Origin: SHZI01 sp038214295
Lineage (GTDB): Bacteria; Pseudomonadota; Gammaproteobacteria; Steroidobacterales; GCA-2729495
Assembly (NCBI GenBank): GCA_038214295.1
Contig: JBBQSA010000032.1
Span: 1 to 38,509 of the forward strand
Direction of reading: 5' to 3'
Length of the DNA stretch: 38,509 nucleotides
The number at the start of each line of letters is the position of its first letter. Within the stretch, counting starts at the first letter, position 1. A model generated the notes under the pieces. It saw only the letters and a program-made list of their open reading frames with translations. It did not search any database and was not told the DNA's origin. The translations under genes were made by a program, and so were the position numbers. Positions 7,590 through 16,447 of the stretch are shown here, one piece after another.

Positions 7590-8546
7590 ATGTCTATCAA
7601 GACTACCGAGTGGATCTGGCACAACGGCAAACTGGTGCCCTGGCAAAGTGCCACGGTGCATGTCCTCAGCCATGCCCTGCATTACGGCTCATCCGTTTTC
7701 GAGGGAATTCGGGCTTACTCGACGCCGTCCGGAACGCAGATATTCAGGCTCAAGGCGCATACGCGCCGGCTGCTCGATTCGGCCAAGATCCACCGTATCG
7801 TCATTCCCTGGTCGGTCGCCGAGATCGACGCCGCTTGCAAGGAAGTCGTGGTTCGCAATGGCCTGAAAAGCGCCTACATACGCCCGCTGGCCTATCGGGG
7901 CTATGGCGAAGTGGGCGTCGTACCCAAGGCTGACCATCCGGTCGAGCTAGCGATCGCTGCCTGGGAATGGGGTGCCTACCTGGGCCCGGAGGCCCTGGAA
8001 AAGGGCGTGGATGTCTGCGTGTCGTCGTGGCAGAGGGTCGCTCCCAACACGATCCCCGCCCTCGCCAAGGCGGGTGGCAACTACCTGTCCAGCACGCTGG
8101 TGGGTTACGAGGCACGAGACCGGGGCTTCGCCGAAGGTATCGCACTGGCGGCTGACGGCACTGTCAGCGAGGGCGCCGGGGAAAACCTCTTCCTCGTCCG
8201 CGATGGCGTCCTGATAACGCCGCCTGCTGCAGCATCGATCCTGCACGGGATCACGCGGGATACCGTGATGATTCTTGCCCGCGATCTCGGCATCGAGGTC
8301 CGCGAGCAGACCCTGCCTCGGGAAATGATGTATATCGCCGACGAGATCTTCCTCACCGGGACCGCAGCCGAGATCACTCCGGTCAGGTCCGTGGACCGGC
8401 TGTCCGTGGGCACCGGCTCGCGCGGACCAATAACCAAGGCACTTCAGGACATGTTCTTCGGCTTGTTCACCGGCCAGACGGCAGACCGCTGGGGCTGGCT
8501 CGAGCCGCTGGATACCCCGCGGACGGACAAACGCGCCGCCAGTTGA
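7590..8546 (+). CDS. ilvE: Branched-chain amino acid aminotransferase
   Basis: 318 residues, fold-type IV PLP aminotransferase. It interconverts leucine, isoleucine and valine with their 2-keto acids. The PLP lysine is in AKAGGNYLSSTLV; ALHYGSSVFEGIRAY near the N-terminus and VSEGAGENLFLVRDG, LTGTAAEITPV in the C-terminal half are family blocks. ATG at 7590 has AAGGA 11 bases upstream, overlapping the leuA stop. Its place between leuA and leuC puts the last step of leucine synthesis inside the leucine operon. Its stop codon sits in the loop of a terminator hairpin. Confidence 0.94.
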   Translation: MSIKTTEWIWHNGKLVPWQSATVHVLSHALHYGSSVFEGIRAYSTPSGTQIFRLKAHTRRLLDSAKIHRIVIPWSVAEIDAACKEVVVRNGLKSAYIRPLAYRGYGEVGVVPKADHPVELAIAAWEWGAYLGPEALEKGVDVCVSSWQRVAPNTIPALAKAGGNYLSSTLVGYEARDRGFAEGIALAADGTVSEGAGENLFLVRDGVLITPPAAASILHGITRDTVMILARDLGIEVREQTLPREMMYIADEIFLTGTAAEITPVRSVDRLSVGTGSRGPITKALQDMFFGLFTGQTADRWGWLEPLDTPRTDKRAAS

Positions 8547-8563
8547 GCGGCGCGCATTTTCTT
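8532..8563 (+). terminator. Internal terminator at the end of ilvE
   Basis: CGCGCCGC (8532-8539) and GCGGCGCG (8547-8554) form a perfect 8-bp stem with a 7-base loop that contains the ilvE stop codon, followed by CATTTTCTT. It lies within the operon between ilvE and leuC, so it probably reduces rather than stops transcription of leuCDB. A translating ribosome at the stop would block the stem. Confidence 0.6.
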
Positions 8564-8601
8564 AACCTCCTCCACTGAATATTTTGTCAGGGACAGCTTT
8601 A

Positions 8602-10008
8602 ATGACCGGCAAGTCGCTTTTTCAGAAAGTCTGGGACGACCACATCGTGGTTGCAGAAACCGCGGATACGCCGGCGGTGCTCTATATCGACCTGCACCTG
8701 ACCCACGAGGTCACGACACCGGAGGCATTCTCCGTGCTTCGCTCGAGAGGGCTGCGGGTGCGCCGTCCTGACCTGACGCTGGCCACGCTCGATCACTCCA
8801 CGCCGACCGTGCCGATCGCCTCACTGAAGGAACTCGATATCGTCTCCGAGCCGGCCGCCGCCGCCCAGATCCGTGTGATGATCGACAACTGCCGCGAGTT
8901 CGGCATCGAACTGCTCGGTTTCGACAGCGACTCCCGCGGGATCGTTCATGTCATCGGGCCGGAACTCGGCATAACCCAGCCGGGTAAAACCATCGTCTGT
9001 GGCGACAGCCACACCAGCACGCATGGCGCCTTTGGTGCCCTCGCTTTTGGCATCGGGACGACCGAGGTTGGTCACGTCCTCGCTTCCCAGTGCCTACTGC
9101 AGCGACGGCCCAAGACGCTCGCCATCACCATTGACGGCAAGCTCGGGCCAGGCGTCACCGCCAAGGACATCATTCTTGCGGTCATTGGCCAGATCGGTGT
9201 CGACGGCGGCACAGGCCACGTCATTGAGTACCGCGGCAGCGCCATCCGCGCGCTCGACATGGAACAGCGGATGACCATCTGCAACATGTCCATCGAGGCC
9301 GGTGCGCGCGCGGGCATGATTGCCCCGGATGACACCACGATCGAGTACCTGAAGAACCGGCCTATGGCACCGAAAGGCGCCGAGTGGGATGCCGCTGTAG
9401 CGCGCTGGCGCAGGCTCCCCTCGGATGCCGACGCGCACTTTGACCGGGAGATTTCACTCGACGCCAGCAAGATCACGCCCATGGTGACCTTCGGAACGAA
9501 CCCCGGCATGGTGGTCCCGATCGGCGATTCCGTCCCGGAGGCAAAAGATGACAGTTTCCGCAAGGCGCTTGCCTACATGGGCGTCACGGAGAACCGGCCG
9601 ATGCTGGGCATGCCCGTCGATGTGGTCTTCATCGGCAGCTGCACCAACTCCCGGCTGTCCGACCTGCGCGATGCTGCCAGCATCCTGCGCGGGCGGCGCG
9701 TGGCTGATTCAGTTCGCGTTCTGGTAGTTCCCGGCTCGGTGCAGGTGAAGCTGGCTGCGGAAAAAGAGGGCCTGGACGAGGTGTTCCGGGCGGCGGGCGC
9801 CGAGTGGCGCGAAGCAGGCTGCTCCATGTGCCTTGGCATGAATGGCGATGTCGCCGGCCGCGGCGAGCTCTGCGTCAGTACAAGCAACAGGAATTTCGAG
9901 GGCAGGCAGGGAATCGGCGCCCGCACCGTGCTTGCCAGCCCGCTGACCGCCGCGGCTTCCGCCATTGCCGGCTGCATTGCCGATCCACGCCCTCTCCTGG
10001 CTCACTGA
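8602..10008 (+). CDS. leuC: 3-isopropylmalate dehydratase, large subunit
   Basis: 468 residues, aconitase family. With LeuD it isomerises 2- to 3-isopropylmalate. The [4Fe-4S] cysteines appear as IGSCTNSRLSDLR and CSMCLGMN; GDSHTSTHGAFGALAFGIGT is the substrate loop region. A TTG at 8584 would extend the protein by six residues, but ATG at 8602 has AGGGA eight bases before it and gives the usual TGKSLFQKVWDDH start. It lies 55 bases after ilvE and 10 before leuD, in the same operon. Confidence 0.96.
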   Translation: MTGKSLFQKVWDDHIVVAETADTPAVLYIDLHLTHEVTTPEAFSVLRSRGLRVRRPDLTLATLDHSTPTVPIASLKELDIVSEPAAAAQIRVMIDNCREFGIELLGFDSDSRGIVHVIGPELGITQPGKTIVCGDSHTSTHGAFGALAFGIGTTEVGHVLASQCLLQRRPKTLAITIDGKLGPGVTAKDIILAVIGQIGVDGGTGHVIEYRGSAIRALDMEQRMTICNMSIEAGARAGMIAPDDTTIEYLKNRPMAPKGAEWDAAVARWRRLPSDADAHFDREISLDASKITPMVTFGTNPGMVVPIGDSVPEAKDDSFRKALAYMGVTENRPMLGMPVDVVFIGSCTNSRLSDLRDAASILRGRRVADSVRVLVVPGSVQVKLAAEKEGLDEVFRAAGAEWREAGCSMCLGMNGDVAGRGELCVSTSNRNFEGRQGIGARTVLASPLTAAASAIAGCIADPRPLLAH

Positions 10009-10018
10009 GAGTACAGAC

Positions 10019-10603
10019 ATGGAAAAAATCACCGCCATCACGTCCTGCACCGTCGTGATGCCGCAGTCGGATACCGACACGGACCAGATCATCCCCGCAC
10101 GCTTTCTCACGACCACGACACGCAAGGGCCTGGGCAAAGCCTTGTTTGCCGACTGGCGTTACGACCCGGCAGGCAAGCCCAGGCCTGAGTTCGCGCTGAA
10201 CCGTCCGGAGGCCGCCGGCTGCGAGGTCCTGGTGGCGGGCCGGAATTTCGGCTGCGGCTCATCGCGCGAGCACGCGCCCTGGGCCCTCCTCGATTTCGGC
10301 ATCAAGGCTGTCGTCAGCACGGAAATCGCGGACATCTTCCGGGGCAACTCCCTGAAGAACGGCCTGGTTCCCGTGATTGTCGACAAGGCGACGCACGGCT
10401 GGCTGCTGGAGAACCCCGGCGCCGAAGTGACGATCGATGTCGCCACCTGCGAACTTTCCCTGCCCGATGGACGCAAGGTCTCCTTTCCCATCGACGGCTT
10501 CTCAAAGTTCTGCCTGCTCAATGGCGTGGACCAGCTCGGCTACCTGCTGAAGCACTCCGAGGCCATCGACCGGTTCGAGAAGGAGCGGCCTTGGAAGCCC
10601 TGA
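10019..10603 (+). CDS. leuD: 3-isopropylmalate dehydratase, small subunit
   Basis: 194 residues, the swivelling domain partner of LeuC. Markers include DTDQIIPARFL, CEVLVAGRNFGCGSSREHAPWAL (read as separate short blocks GRNFGCGSSREHAPWAL), and IADIFRGNSLKNGL. ATG at 10019 gives the canonical start MEKITAITS; an earlier in-frame start at 9965 would run inside leuC. The 3' end overlaps leuB by 13 bases. Confidence 0.95.
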   Translation: MEKITAITSCTVVMPQSDTDTDQIIPARFLTTTTRKGLGKALFADWRYDPAGKPRPEFALNRPEAAGCEVLVAGRNFGCGSSREHAPWALLDFGIKAVVSTEIADIFRGNSLKNGLVPVIVDKATHGWLLENPGAEVTIDVATCELSLPDGRKVSFPIDGFSKFCLLNGVDQLGYLLKHSEAIDRFEKERPWKP

Positions 10604-11658
10604 TCGGCGTTCTTGCCGGCGACGGCATCGGTCCCGAGGTCACGGCGGAGGCCGTCCGCGTCCTCGGCGCCCTCGCCACCCGCTTTGGCCACCAGTTCGA
10701 ATTCCGCCACGGACTGGTTGGCGGGGCCGCCATCGACAGCAACGGGTCAGCGTTTCCGCCTGCCACCCGCCAGCTGTGCGCCGACGCGGACGCGGTTCTA
10801 CTGGGCGCCGTCGGCGGCCCGCGCTGGAGCAGTCCGGACGCGCCGGTGCGGCCCGAACAGGGTTTGCTGGACATGCGCGCCGCCATGGGCGTTTACGCCA
10901 ACCTTCGACCGGTTGCCACCCACCCTTGCCTGTACGGCGCCTCACCGCTTAAGCCGGAGCGCCTGTCGGGCGTTGATATCCTTGTAATACGAGAACTTAC
11001 AGGTGGTATCTACTTCGGTCGTAAGGAACGGACCGCGTCCTCAGCCACCGACGTCTGCACCTACTCAAGAGCCGAGATCGAGAGGGTGCTGCGCATGGCC
11101 GGCCGGCTCGCCAGCCAGCGGCGGGGCAAGGTAACGTCAGTGGACAAGGCGAACGTGCTCGACACGTCCCGTCTCTGGCGGTCGATTGCGACGGAGCTCT
11201 ACGCCCGGGAATTCCCCGACCTGAAAGTCGAGCACCTCCTCGTGGACGCCGCGGCGATGCACCTCCTGTCCAGGGCAGCGGACTTCGATGTAATCGTCAC
11301 CGAGAACATGTTTGGCGACATCCTGACGGACGAGGCATCCATGCTGACGGGCTCGCTGGGCATGCTGCCTTCCGCCGCGCTCGGCGACGGCACCCGCGGG
11401 CTCTACGAGCCGATCCACGGCTCCGCGCCGGACATTGCGGGCCAGGGCAAGGCCAACCCCTGCGGCACCATTCTCAGCGCTGCCATGCTGCTCCGGCATT
11501 CCCTTGGCCTCGACGCGGAGGCCCGCCTGATCGAGTCGGCGGTAATCGCGGCCATAGAAGCCGGTTGCCGCACGGCCGACATTGCCATTGCGGGCACCAG
11601 CCCGGCCAACACGCGGGCCATGGGTGACGCCGTGCTGCGCAGCATCTCCGCCAGCTGA
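10591..11658 (+). CDS. leuB: 3-isopropylmalate dehydrogenase
   Basis: 355 residues. It oxidatively decarboxylates 3-isopropylmalate to 2-ketoisocaproate with NAD. Markers: GDGIGPEVTAEAVRVL at the N-terminus, RELTGGIYFG with the substrate arginine region, SVDKANVLDTSRLWR with the catalytic lysine, and NMFGDILTDEASML with metal aspartates. It starts with TTG at 10591, inside the end of leuD, with AAGGAG (10580-10585) five bases upstream, so translation is probably coupled to leuD. It is the last leucine gene; a GC hairpin follows. Confidence 0.95.
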   Translation: MEALIGVLAGDGIGPEVTAEAVRVLGALATRFGHQFEFRHGLVGGAAIDSNGSAFPPATRQLCADADAVLLGAVGGPRWSSPDAPVRPEQGLLDMRAAMGVYANLRPVATHPCLYGASPLKPERLSGVDILVIRELTGGIYFGRKERTASSATDVCTYSRAEIERVLRMAGRLASQRRGKVTSVDKANVLDTSRLWRSIATELYAREFPDLKVEHLLVDAAAMHLLSRAADFDVIVTENMFGDILTDEASMLTGSLGMLPSAALGDGTRGLYEPIHGSAPDIAGQGKANPCGTILSAAMLLRHSLGLDAEARLIESAVIAAIEAGCRTADIAIAGTSPANTRAMGDAVLRSISAS

Positions 11659-11672
11659 CCAGCTCCGGCAAT

Positions 11673-11689
11673 GCCCCGGCTTCCGGGGC
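11673..11689 (+). terminator. Hairpin after leuB, weak terminator candidate
   Basis: GCCCCGG (11673-11679) and CCGGGGC (11683-11689) make a 7-bp stem with a 3-base loop, 15 bases after the leuB stop. Only TTGC follows, so it lacks a proper T-run. It may slow transcription or protect the 3' end of the leucine transcript before the histidine promoter region. Confidence 0.4.
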
Positions 11690-11713
11690 TTGCATCGGGC
11701 TCCCTATCGTATT

Positions 11714-11737
11714 AATGTACTAACACGCTATTACATT
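11714..11737. promoter_or_regulatory. Palindromic operator upstream of the TrpR-family regulator and his operon
   Basis: AATGTACTA (11714-11722), six bases, then TATTACATT (11729-11737): arms complementary at 8 of 9 positions. It ends ten bases before the regulator's ATG, in the only AT-rich stretch of the leuB-to-hisG gap. The GTACTA half-site resembles the GTACTAG-type half-sites of the Escherichia coli TrpR operator. I infer that it is the binding site of the regulator encoded immediately downstream. A weak promoter (TTGCAT 11690, TAATGT 11713) overlaps it. Confidence 0.6.
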
Positions 11738-11746
11738 GGAGCGCCC

Positions 11747-12055
11747 ATGAAGGAGCATCGGATCCTCGGCGAACGGGATGAAGAGGCTGCGGAGCGGGCG
11801 CTTTTCGCGGCAGTACTCAGCCTGCGCACTGCGGACGAGGTGCGTGCCTTTCTTGTCGATCTCTGCACTCCCGCGGAGCTCCAGGCCATGAAGGACCGTT
11901 GGCTCGTCGCGGAACTGCTTGATCGCGGCCTGCCCTACCGCCAGATCCACGACCGGACGGGGGTCAGCGTGACCACCATCGGCCGCGTGGCCCGTTACCT
12001 GAAGACCGGCGCTGGCGGCTACAGCACAGCCCTGCAACGCCGGCGAAAGAAGTAG
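11747..12055 (+). CDS. TrpR/YerC-family regulator, probable repressor of histidine biosynthesis
   Basis: 102 residues, all helical. The Trp-repressor fold is recognisable: CTPAELQAMKDRWLVAELL, then the helix-turn-helix GLPYRQIHDRTGVSVTTIGR and VARYLKTGAGGY. The start ATG has GGAG five bases upstream. It is the first gene of the his operon, six bases before hisG, and sits just below a palindrome of the right type, so autoregulation with the his genes is the natural reading. I recall TrpR-family histidine regulators (called HisR in regulon databases) in Xanthomonas relatives; that equivalence needs a database check. The effector is not visible. Confidence 0.85.
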   Translation: MKEHRILGERDEEAAERALFAAVLSLRTADEVRAFLVDLCTPAELQAMKDRWLVAELLDRGLPYRQIHDRTGVSVTTIGRVARYLKTGAGGYSTALQRRRKK

Positions 12056-12061
12056 GCGCAA

Positions 12062-12964
12062 ATGACTAACAAACAAGCCCGAATCAAGATCGCCATCCAG
12101 AAGTCCGGGAGGCTCACCGAGCAGTCCCTTGATCTCCTGCAGCGCTGCGGCCTGAAGTACACGAAGGGCCCCGACCAGCTCATCGCCTTCGGTGAGAACA
12201 TGCCGGTGGACGTCCTGCTCGTGCGGGATGACGATATCCCAGGGCTGGTCCGCGACGACGTTTGCGACCTCGGAATCGCCGGCCTGAATATTGTCGAGGA
12301 GAAGCGCCTGCACTTCCTGGAAGGCGAACCGGGCGAGCCGTTTCGCATCCTCCGGTCCCTCGACTACGGGCAGTGCCGGCTGGCGTTCGCCTATCCGGAC
12401 GGCAGCCCGCTGCGGACGGTAGCCGACCTCGCCGGGCGCAAGGTGGCCACGAGCTATCCCTCCATCGTCAGGGACTACCTCCGGCGCCACGGCATCGCTG
12501 CCAGCGTCGTCGAGTTCTCCGGCGCGGTCGAGATCGCGCCGAGCCTCGGCCGCGCAGATGCGATCTGCGACCTCGTCTCCACGGGCGCAACCCTCATTGC
12601 CAACAAGCTGCGGGAGGGGGAAACGATCCTGGAAAGCCACGCGGTCCTGCTGCAGACGCCCGTCCAGGTGCCCCCCGAAAAGACCGAGTGGATTGGCAAG
12701 CTTCTTCAGCGGGTCGAAGGCGTACTGCAGGTCCGCGGCAGCAAGTACATCATGATGCACGCTCCCAAGTCCGCACTGGCGCAGATTGCCGCGCTGCTGC
12801 CAGGTTCCGAAGCGCCGACGGTACTGCCCCTCGACGGCCGGGACGACCGGGTTGCCGTGCACGTCGTGTGCCGCGAGAACGTGTTCTGGGAAACCCTTGA
12901 GAGCCTCAAGGCCGCCGGGGCGACGTCGGTGCTGGTCGTGCCGGTTGAGAAGATGCTTCCGTGA
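12062..12964 (+). CDS. hisG: ATP phosphoribosyltransferase, long form
   Basis: 300 residues, the long form with a C-terminal regulatory ACT-like domain, so it needs no HisZ. It joins ATP and PRPP in the first step of histidine synthesis and is normally feedback-inhibited by histidine. Markers: IKIAIQKSGRLTEQSLDLL, VRDDDIPGLV, CDLGIAGLNIVEE and the PRPP loop CDLVSTGATLIANKLRE. It follows the regulator by six bases. The end overlaps the hisD start as GTGATG. Confidence 0.95.
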   Translation: MTNKQARIKIAIQKSGRLTEQSLDLLQRCGLKYTKGPDQLIAFGENMPVDVLLVRDDDIPGLVRDDVCDLGIAGLNIVEEKRLHFLEGEPGEPFRILRSLDYGQCRLAFAYPDGSPLRTVADLAGRKVATSYPSIVRDYLRRHGIAASVVEFSGAVEIAPSLGRADAICDLVSTGATLIANKLREGETILESHAVLLQTPVQVPPEKTEWIGKLLQRVEGVLQVRGSKYIMMHAPKSALAQIAALLPGSEAPTVLPLDGRDDRVAVHVVCRENVFWETLESLKAAGATSVLVVPVEKMLP

Positions 12965-14277
12965 TGCGCATGCGTCGCTGCAACTGGTCGACGCTGGATC
13001 CGGCCGGCCGCCGCCAGGCGCTGCTACGTCCGGCGCTGACGGAGAATCCCGGCATCGGACCGCGCGTCGGCGCGATCATCGAGGCCGTGCGCAAGGACGG
13101 GGACGCGGCCCTGCTGCGCTTCGCCCGCGAGCTGGATCGGGCTGAGATCACCGCCCTGCGGGTGTCGGACGACGAGGTACGCGCCGCGGAGGCTGGCTTG
13201 TCTGCTGAGGCCCAGCTGGCGATTCGCACGGCCATTGCCAACGTCCGCTGCTTTCACGAGGCCCAGACGAGTGCCCCGTTGCGGGTCGAGACGGCTCCCG
13301 GCGTCGTCTGTGAGCGGATCAGCAAGCCACTGGCGGCCGTGGGGCTCTACGTCCCGGCAGGGAGCGCGCCGCTGCCCTCGACGGCGATCATGCTCGGCGT
13401 GCCGTCGGCTCTGGCCGGCTGTCCGGTCCGGGTGCTCTGCACACCGCCGCGCCTGGACGGACGGGCCGATCCGGCGGTGGTTTTTGCGGCCCGGGCCTGC
13501 GGTGTGCAGGACATCTTCAAGGCGGGCGGCGCACAGGCTATCGCGGCCATGGCGTACGGCACCGCGACGGTGCCCAAGGTCGCCAAGATCTTCGGCCCTG
13601 GCAACGCCTGGGTCACCGCTGCCAAGGCGATGGTGGCCGGGGATCCCGCGGGCGCCGCGCTCGACATGCCGGCTGGTCCGTCGGAAGTCATGGTCGTTGC
13701 CGATGGCAGAGCCGACCCCCGTTTCGTGGCGTTGGATCTCCTTTCTCAGGCGGAGCACGGGCCGGACTCCCACGTGGTGCTCGTCACGCCGGATGAATTG
13801 CTGATCGCGCGGGTCGAAGCGGAGATGGAGGGTGCCCTGACCGCCCTCCCCCGGCGGGCCATCATCGAGGCGGCGCTTCGCCACAGCGTGGCGGTCCTGG
13901 TACCAGGCCTCCCGGAGGCCCTGGCCGTCGCCAACGAGTACGCGCCTGAGCACCTGATTCTCCAGGTCCAGAACCCGCGTGGCTTCGCCGCCGATGTCAC
14001 GACCGCTGGTTCGGTGTTCCTCGGCCGGTGGACGCCCGAATCAGTCGGCGACTACTGCAGCGGCACCAATCACGTGCTGCCCACCTACGGCTATGCGCGC
14101 GCCTACAGCGGGCTGTCCGTGGCGGATTTCCAGCGGCGCATGACGCTCCAGGAGGTCACGCTGTCGGGATTGCGCGGCCTGGCGCCCACCGTGCTGACCC
14201 TTGCGGGACTGGAGGGCCTTGACGCCCACGCACGGGCCGTTGCCGTGCGGCTCGAGGCCGCGGACACCCGCCCATGA
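12964..14277 (+). CDS. hisD: Histidinol dehydrogenase
   Basis: 437 residues from the ATG at 12964; GTG at 12961 and ATG at 12970 are equally possible. It oxidises histidinol to histidine in two NAD-dependent steps, the last two of the pathway. Zinc and active-site segments are PAGPSEVMVVAD, LLSQAEHGPDSHVVL, ANEYAPEHL and the C-terminal GTNHVLPTYGYARAYSGL. The start overlaps the hisG stop by one base and the stop overlaps hisC as ATGA. Confidence 0.95.
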   Translation: MRMRRCNWSTLDPAGRRQALLRPALTENPGIGPRVGAIIEAVRKDGDAALLRFARELDRAEITALRVSDDEVRAAEAGLSAEAQLAIRTAIANVRCFHEAQTSAPLRVETAPGVVCERISKPLAAVGLYVPAGSAPLPSTAIMLGVPSALAGCPVRVLCTPPRLDGRADPAVVFAARACGVQDIFKAGGAQAIAAMAYGTATVPKVAKIFGPGNAWVTAAKAMVAGDPAGAALDMPAGPSEVMVVADGRADPRFVALDLLSQAEHGPDSHVVLVTPDELLIARVEAEMEGALTALPRRAIIEAALRHSVAVLVPGLPEALAVANEYAPEHLILQVQNPRGFAADVTTAGSVFLGRWTPESVGDYCSGTNHVLPTYGYARAYSGLSVADFQRRMTLQEVTLSGLRGLAPTVLTLAGLEGLDAHARAVAVRLEAADTRP

Positions 14278-15374
14278 CCGCTGCCAATGCCCCCGCCGTG
14301 CGTGATGGCACGACCCGTCCCGGCACCCTCGGTCTCCTGCGTCCGGAGATCCGGGAGCTCCGGCCCTACCGGCCTGCGGACTATGTCGGCGGCTTCATCC
14401 GGCTGAACGCGAACGAGACGCCCTGGCGCCCCCCGGGCGACGAGACGCGGGACGGGCTCAACCGGTATCCGGATCCGCGCCCCGCCGAGCTCACCGGGCG
14501 TCTCACCGCGTTCTACGGCCTTGAACCGGGTCAGCTGCTCGTCACCCGGGGCTCGAGTGAGGCCATCGACGTGCTGATCCGGGGGTTCTGCAGGGCGGGC
14601 CAGGACAGCATCGTGATCTGCCCGCCGACCTTCGGCATGTACGAGGTCTATGCGCAGATCCAGGGAGCGGGTGTGCAGGCGATCCCGCTCGACCGGGCCC
14701 GAGGCTATAGCCTGCCGGTGGATCGCATCCTGGGCGAGTGGCTGCCGGCCAGCAAGGTGATCTTCGTCTGCTCCCCGAACAACCCCACGGGCAACCGCTT
14801 CCCGGACGCCGACGTGCAGCGCCTCTGCACGGGCCTCGAGGGCCGTGGCGTGGTGGTGCTGGATGCCGCGTACCAGGAATTTGCCGGCGCTGATCCGCTG
14901 CCGGACCTGCTGGCGCGGTACGACAATGTCGTGATCCTGCGGACCCTTTCGAAGGCGTTGAGTCTGGCGGGGGTCCGCTGCGGCTCGCTGATCGGACGAA
15001 GCGACCTGGTCGAGCTGCTGGGCCGGGTCATGCCTCCCTACTGCTTCCCCACGACGAGTCAGGACGCGGTCTTGCGCTGCCTGACGCCTGAAGCGCAGGC
15101 GGAGCTTGCCCGCCGCCGCGCACGCATTCTTGGCGAGCGGCAGCGGCTCATAGCCGCCCTGCCCGGCCTGCCCGGTGTCGACCGGGTGTGGCCGAGCGAT
15201 GCCAATTTCATCCTGATCGAGTCGCGGGATTCTGCGGCCATTGTGTCCCGTGCACGAGGGGCCGGCATACTGCTCCGCGACTTTGGCTGGGACCCCCTCC
15301 TGCCGGGTTGCATCCGCATTACCGTGGGCGCACCCGACGAGAACGACAAGCTGCTGAAGGCACTGCAGACCTGA
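14274..15374 (+). CDS. hisC: Histidinol-phosphate aminotransferase
   Basis: 366 residues, PLP fold-type I. It converts imidazole-acetol phosphate to histidinol phosphate. Markers: IRLNANETPW, LVTRGSSEAIDVLIR, FVCSPNNPTGN, VVLDAAYQEFAG, and the PLP lysine in LRTLSKALSLAGVRCG. The first 30 residues are less conserved, so a slightly shorter protein is possible, but the ATG overlapping the hisD stop is convincing. Confidence 0.94.
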   Translation: MTAANAPAVRDGTTRPGTLGLLRPEIRELRPYRPADYVGGFIRLNANETPWRPPGDETRDGLNRYPDPRPAELTGRLTAFYGLEPGQLLVTRGSSEAIDVLIRGFCRAGQDSIVICPPTFGMYEVYAQIQGAGVQAIPLDRARGYSLPVDRILGEWLPASKVIFVCSPNNPTGNRFPDADVQRLCTGLEGRGVVVLDAAYQEFAGADPLPDLLARYDNVVILRTLSKALSLAGVRCGSLIGRSDLVELLGRVMPPYCFPTTSQDAVLRCLTPEAQAELARRRARILGERQRLIAALPGLPGVDRVWPSDANFILIESRDSAAIVSRARGAGILLRDFGWDPLLPGCIRITVGAPDENDKLLKALQT

Positions 15375-16447
15375 TGGCAACGACAGGCAAATTCGCGTTT
15401 CTGGATCGGGACGGCACCCTGATCGTCGAGCCGGCGGATGAGCAGGTGGACCGTCTCGACAAGGTGGCGCTGGTTCCCGGCGTAATCCCTGCCTTGCTCC
15501 GGCTGCGGGATGCGGGCTTCCAGTTTGTCATGGTGACAAACCAGGACGGCCTGGGCACCGACAGCTTTCCCGCAGCGACGTTCCAGCAGGTGCAGGATTT
15601 CGTACTGGGCCTGTTCAGCTCCCAGGGCATCACCTTCAGCCGCGTGTTTGTCTGCCCGCACCGTCCGGGCGACGGCTGCGGTTGCCGCAAGCCAAACCCC
15701 GGTCACCTTGGCGACTTCCTGTCGGAAACACGGATCGACCGGGAGGCAAGCTTCGTGGTCGGAGACAGGGCGACCGACATTGAATTCGGGCGGAATATCG
15801 GTGTGCGGGCCTTCCGACTGAATCCGGCGGACCCGGCCAGCTGGGCCAGTATCGCCCACGCGATCGTGGACCGGCCGCGCATCGCGACAGTCCGGCGCGA
15901 AACCCGCGAAACGAACATCAGCGCGAGCGTCGACCTGGACGCCGAAGCGCCGGTCAGCATCCAGACGGGGATCGGTTTCCTCGATCACATGCTGGAGCAG
16001 ATCGCCAAGCACGGGAATTTCTCGCTCACGTTGAACTGCAACGGTGACCTGCATATCGATGAGCACCACACCGTCGAGGATGTGGCCCTCACCCTCGGGG
16101 AGGCCTTGCGCACCGCGCTTGGCGACAAGCGGGGCATCGGCCGCTTCGGCTTTCTGCTGCCCATGGACGAGACCGAGGCGCAGATCAGCCTGGACCTCTC
16201 CGGCCGCCCTTACCTGGTCTTTGACGGCACTTTCCCGCGCGCCGCGGTCGGGCAACTGCCAACCGAACTCGTGCCCCACTTCTTCCGCTCTCTGGCCGAC
16301 AGCCTGGGTGCAAACCTGCACATCCAGGTTCGCGGTGAGAACACGCATCACATGGTGGAAGCCTGCTTCAAGGGCTTCGGCAGGACCCTGCGCCAGGCAA
16401 TCGCGCGGGACGGGAACTCGCTACCCAGCACCAAGGGCAGCCTGTGA
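15374..16447 (+). CDS. hisB: Bifunctional histidinol-phosphatase / imidazoleglycerol-phosphate dehydratase
   Basis: 357 residues in two parts. Residues 1-165 or so are a HAD phosphatase with FLDRDGTLIVEP, VMVTNQDGLGT, the zinc-loop cysteines CPHRPGDGCGCRKPNPG, and VGDRATDIEFGRN. Residues 170-357 are the dehydratase with IQTGIGFLDHMLEQIAKHG, DEHHTVEDVALTLGEAL and ENTHHMVEACFKGFGR. The fused form is typical of Enterobacteria and Xanthomonas relatives. Start TGATG with hisC, stop GTGA with hisH. Confidence 0.96.
   Translation: MATTGKFAFLDRDGTLIVEPADEQVDRLDKVALVPGVIPALLRLRDAGFQFVMVTNQDGLGTDSFPAATFQQVQDFVLGLFSSQGITFSRVFVCPHRPGDGCGCRKPNPGHLGDFLSETRIDREASFVVGDRATDIEFGRNIGVRAFRLNPADPASWASIAHAIVDRPRIATVRRETRETNISASVDLDAEAPVSIQTGIGFLDHMLEQIAKHGNFSLTLNCNGDLHIDEHHTVEDVALTLGEALRTALGDKRGIGRFGFLLPMDETEAQISLDLSGRPYLVFDGTFPRAAVGQLPTELVPHFFRSLADSLGANLHIQVRGENTHHMVEACFKGFGRTLRQAIARDGNSLPSTKGSL

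Noticed and set aside
13024..15380. Long minus-strand open frames across hisD and hisC
   Set aside because: Antisense to certain his genes, with no recognisable domains.
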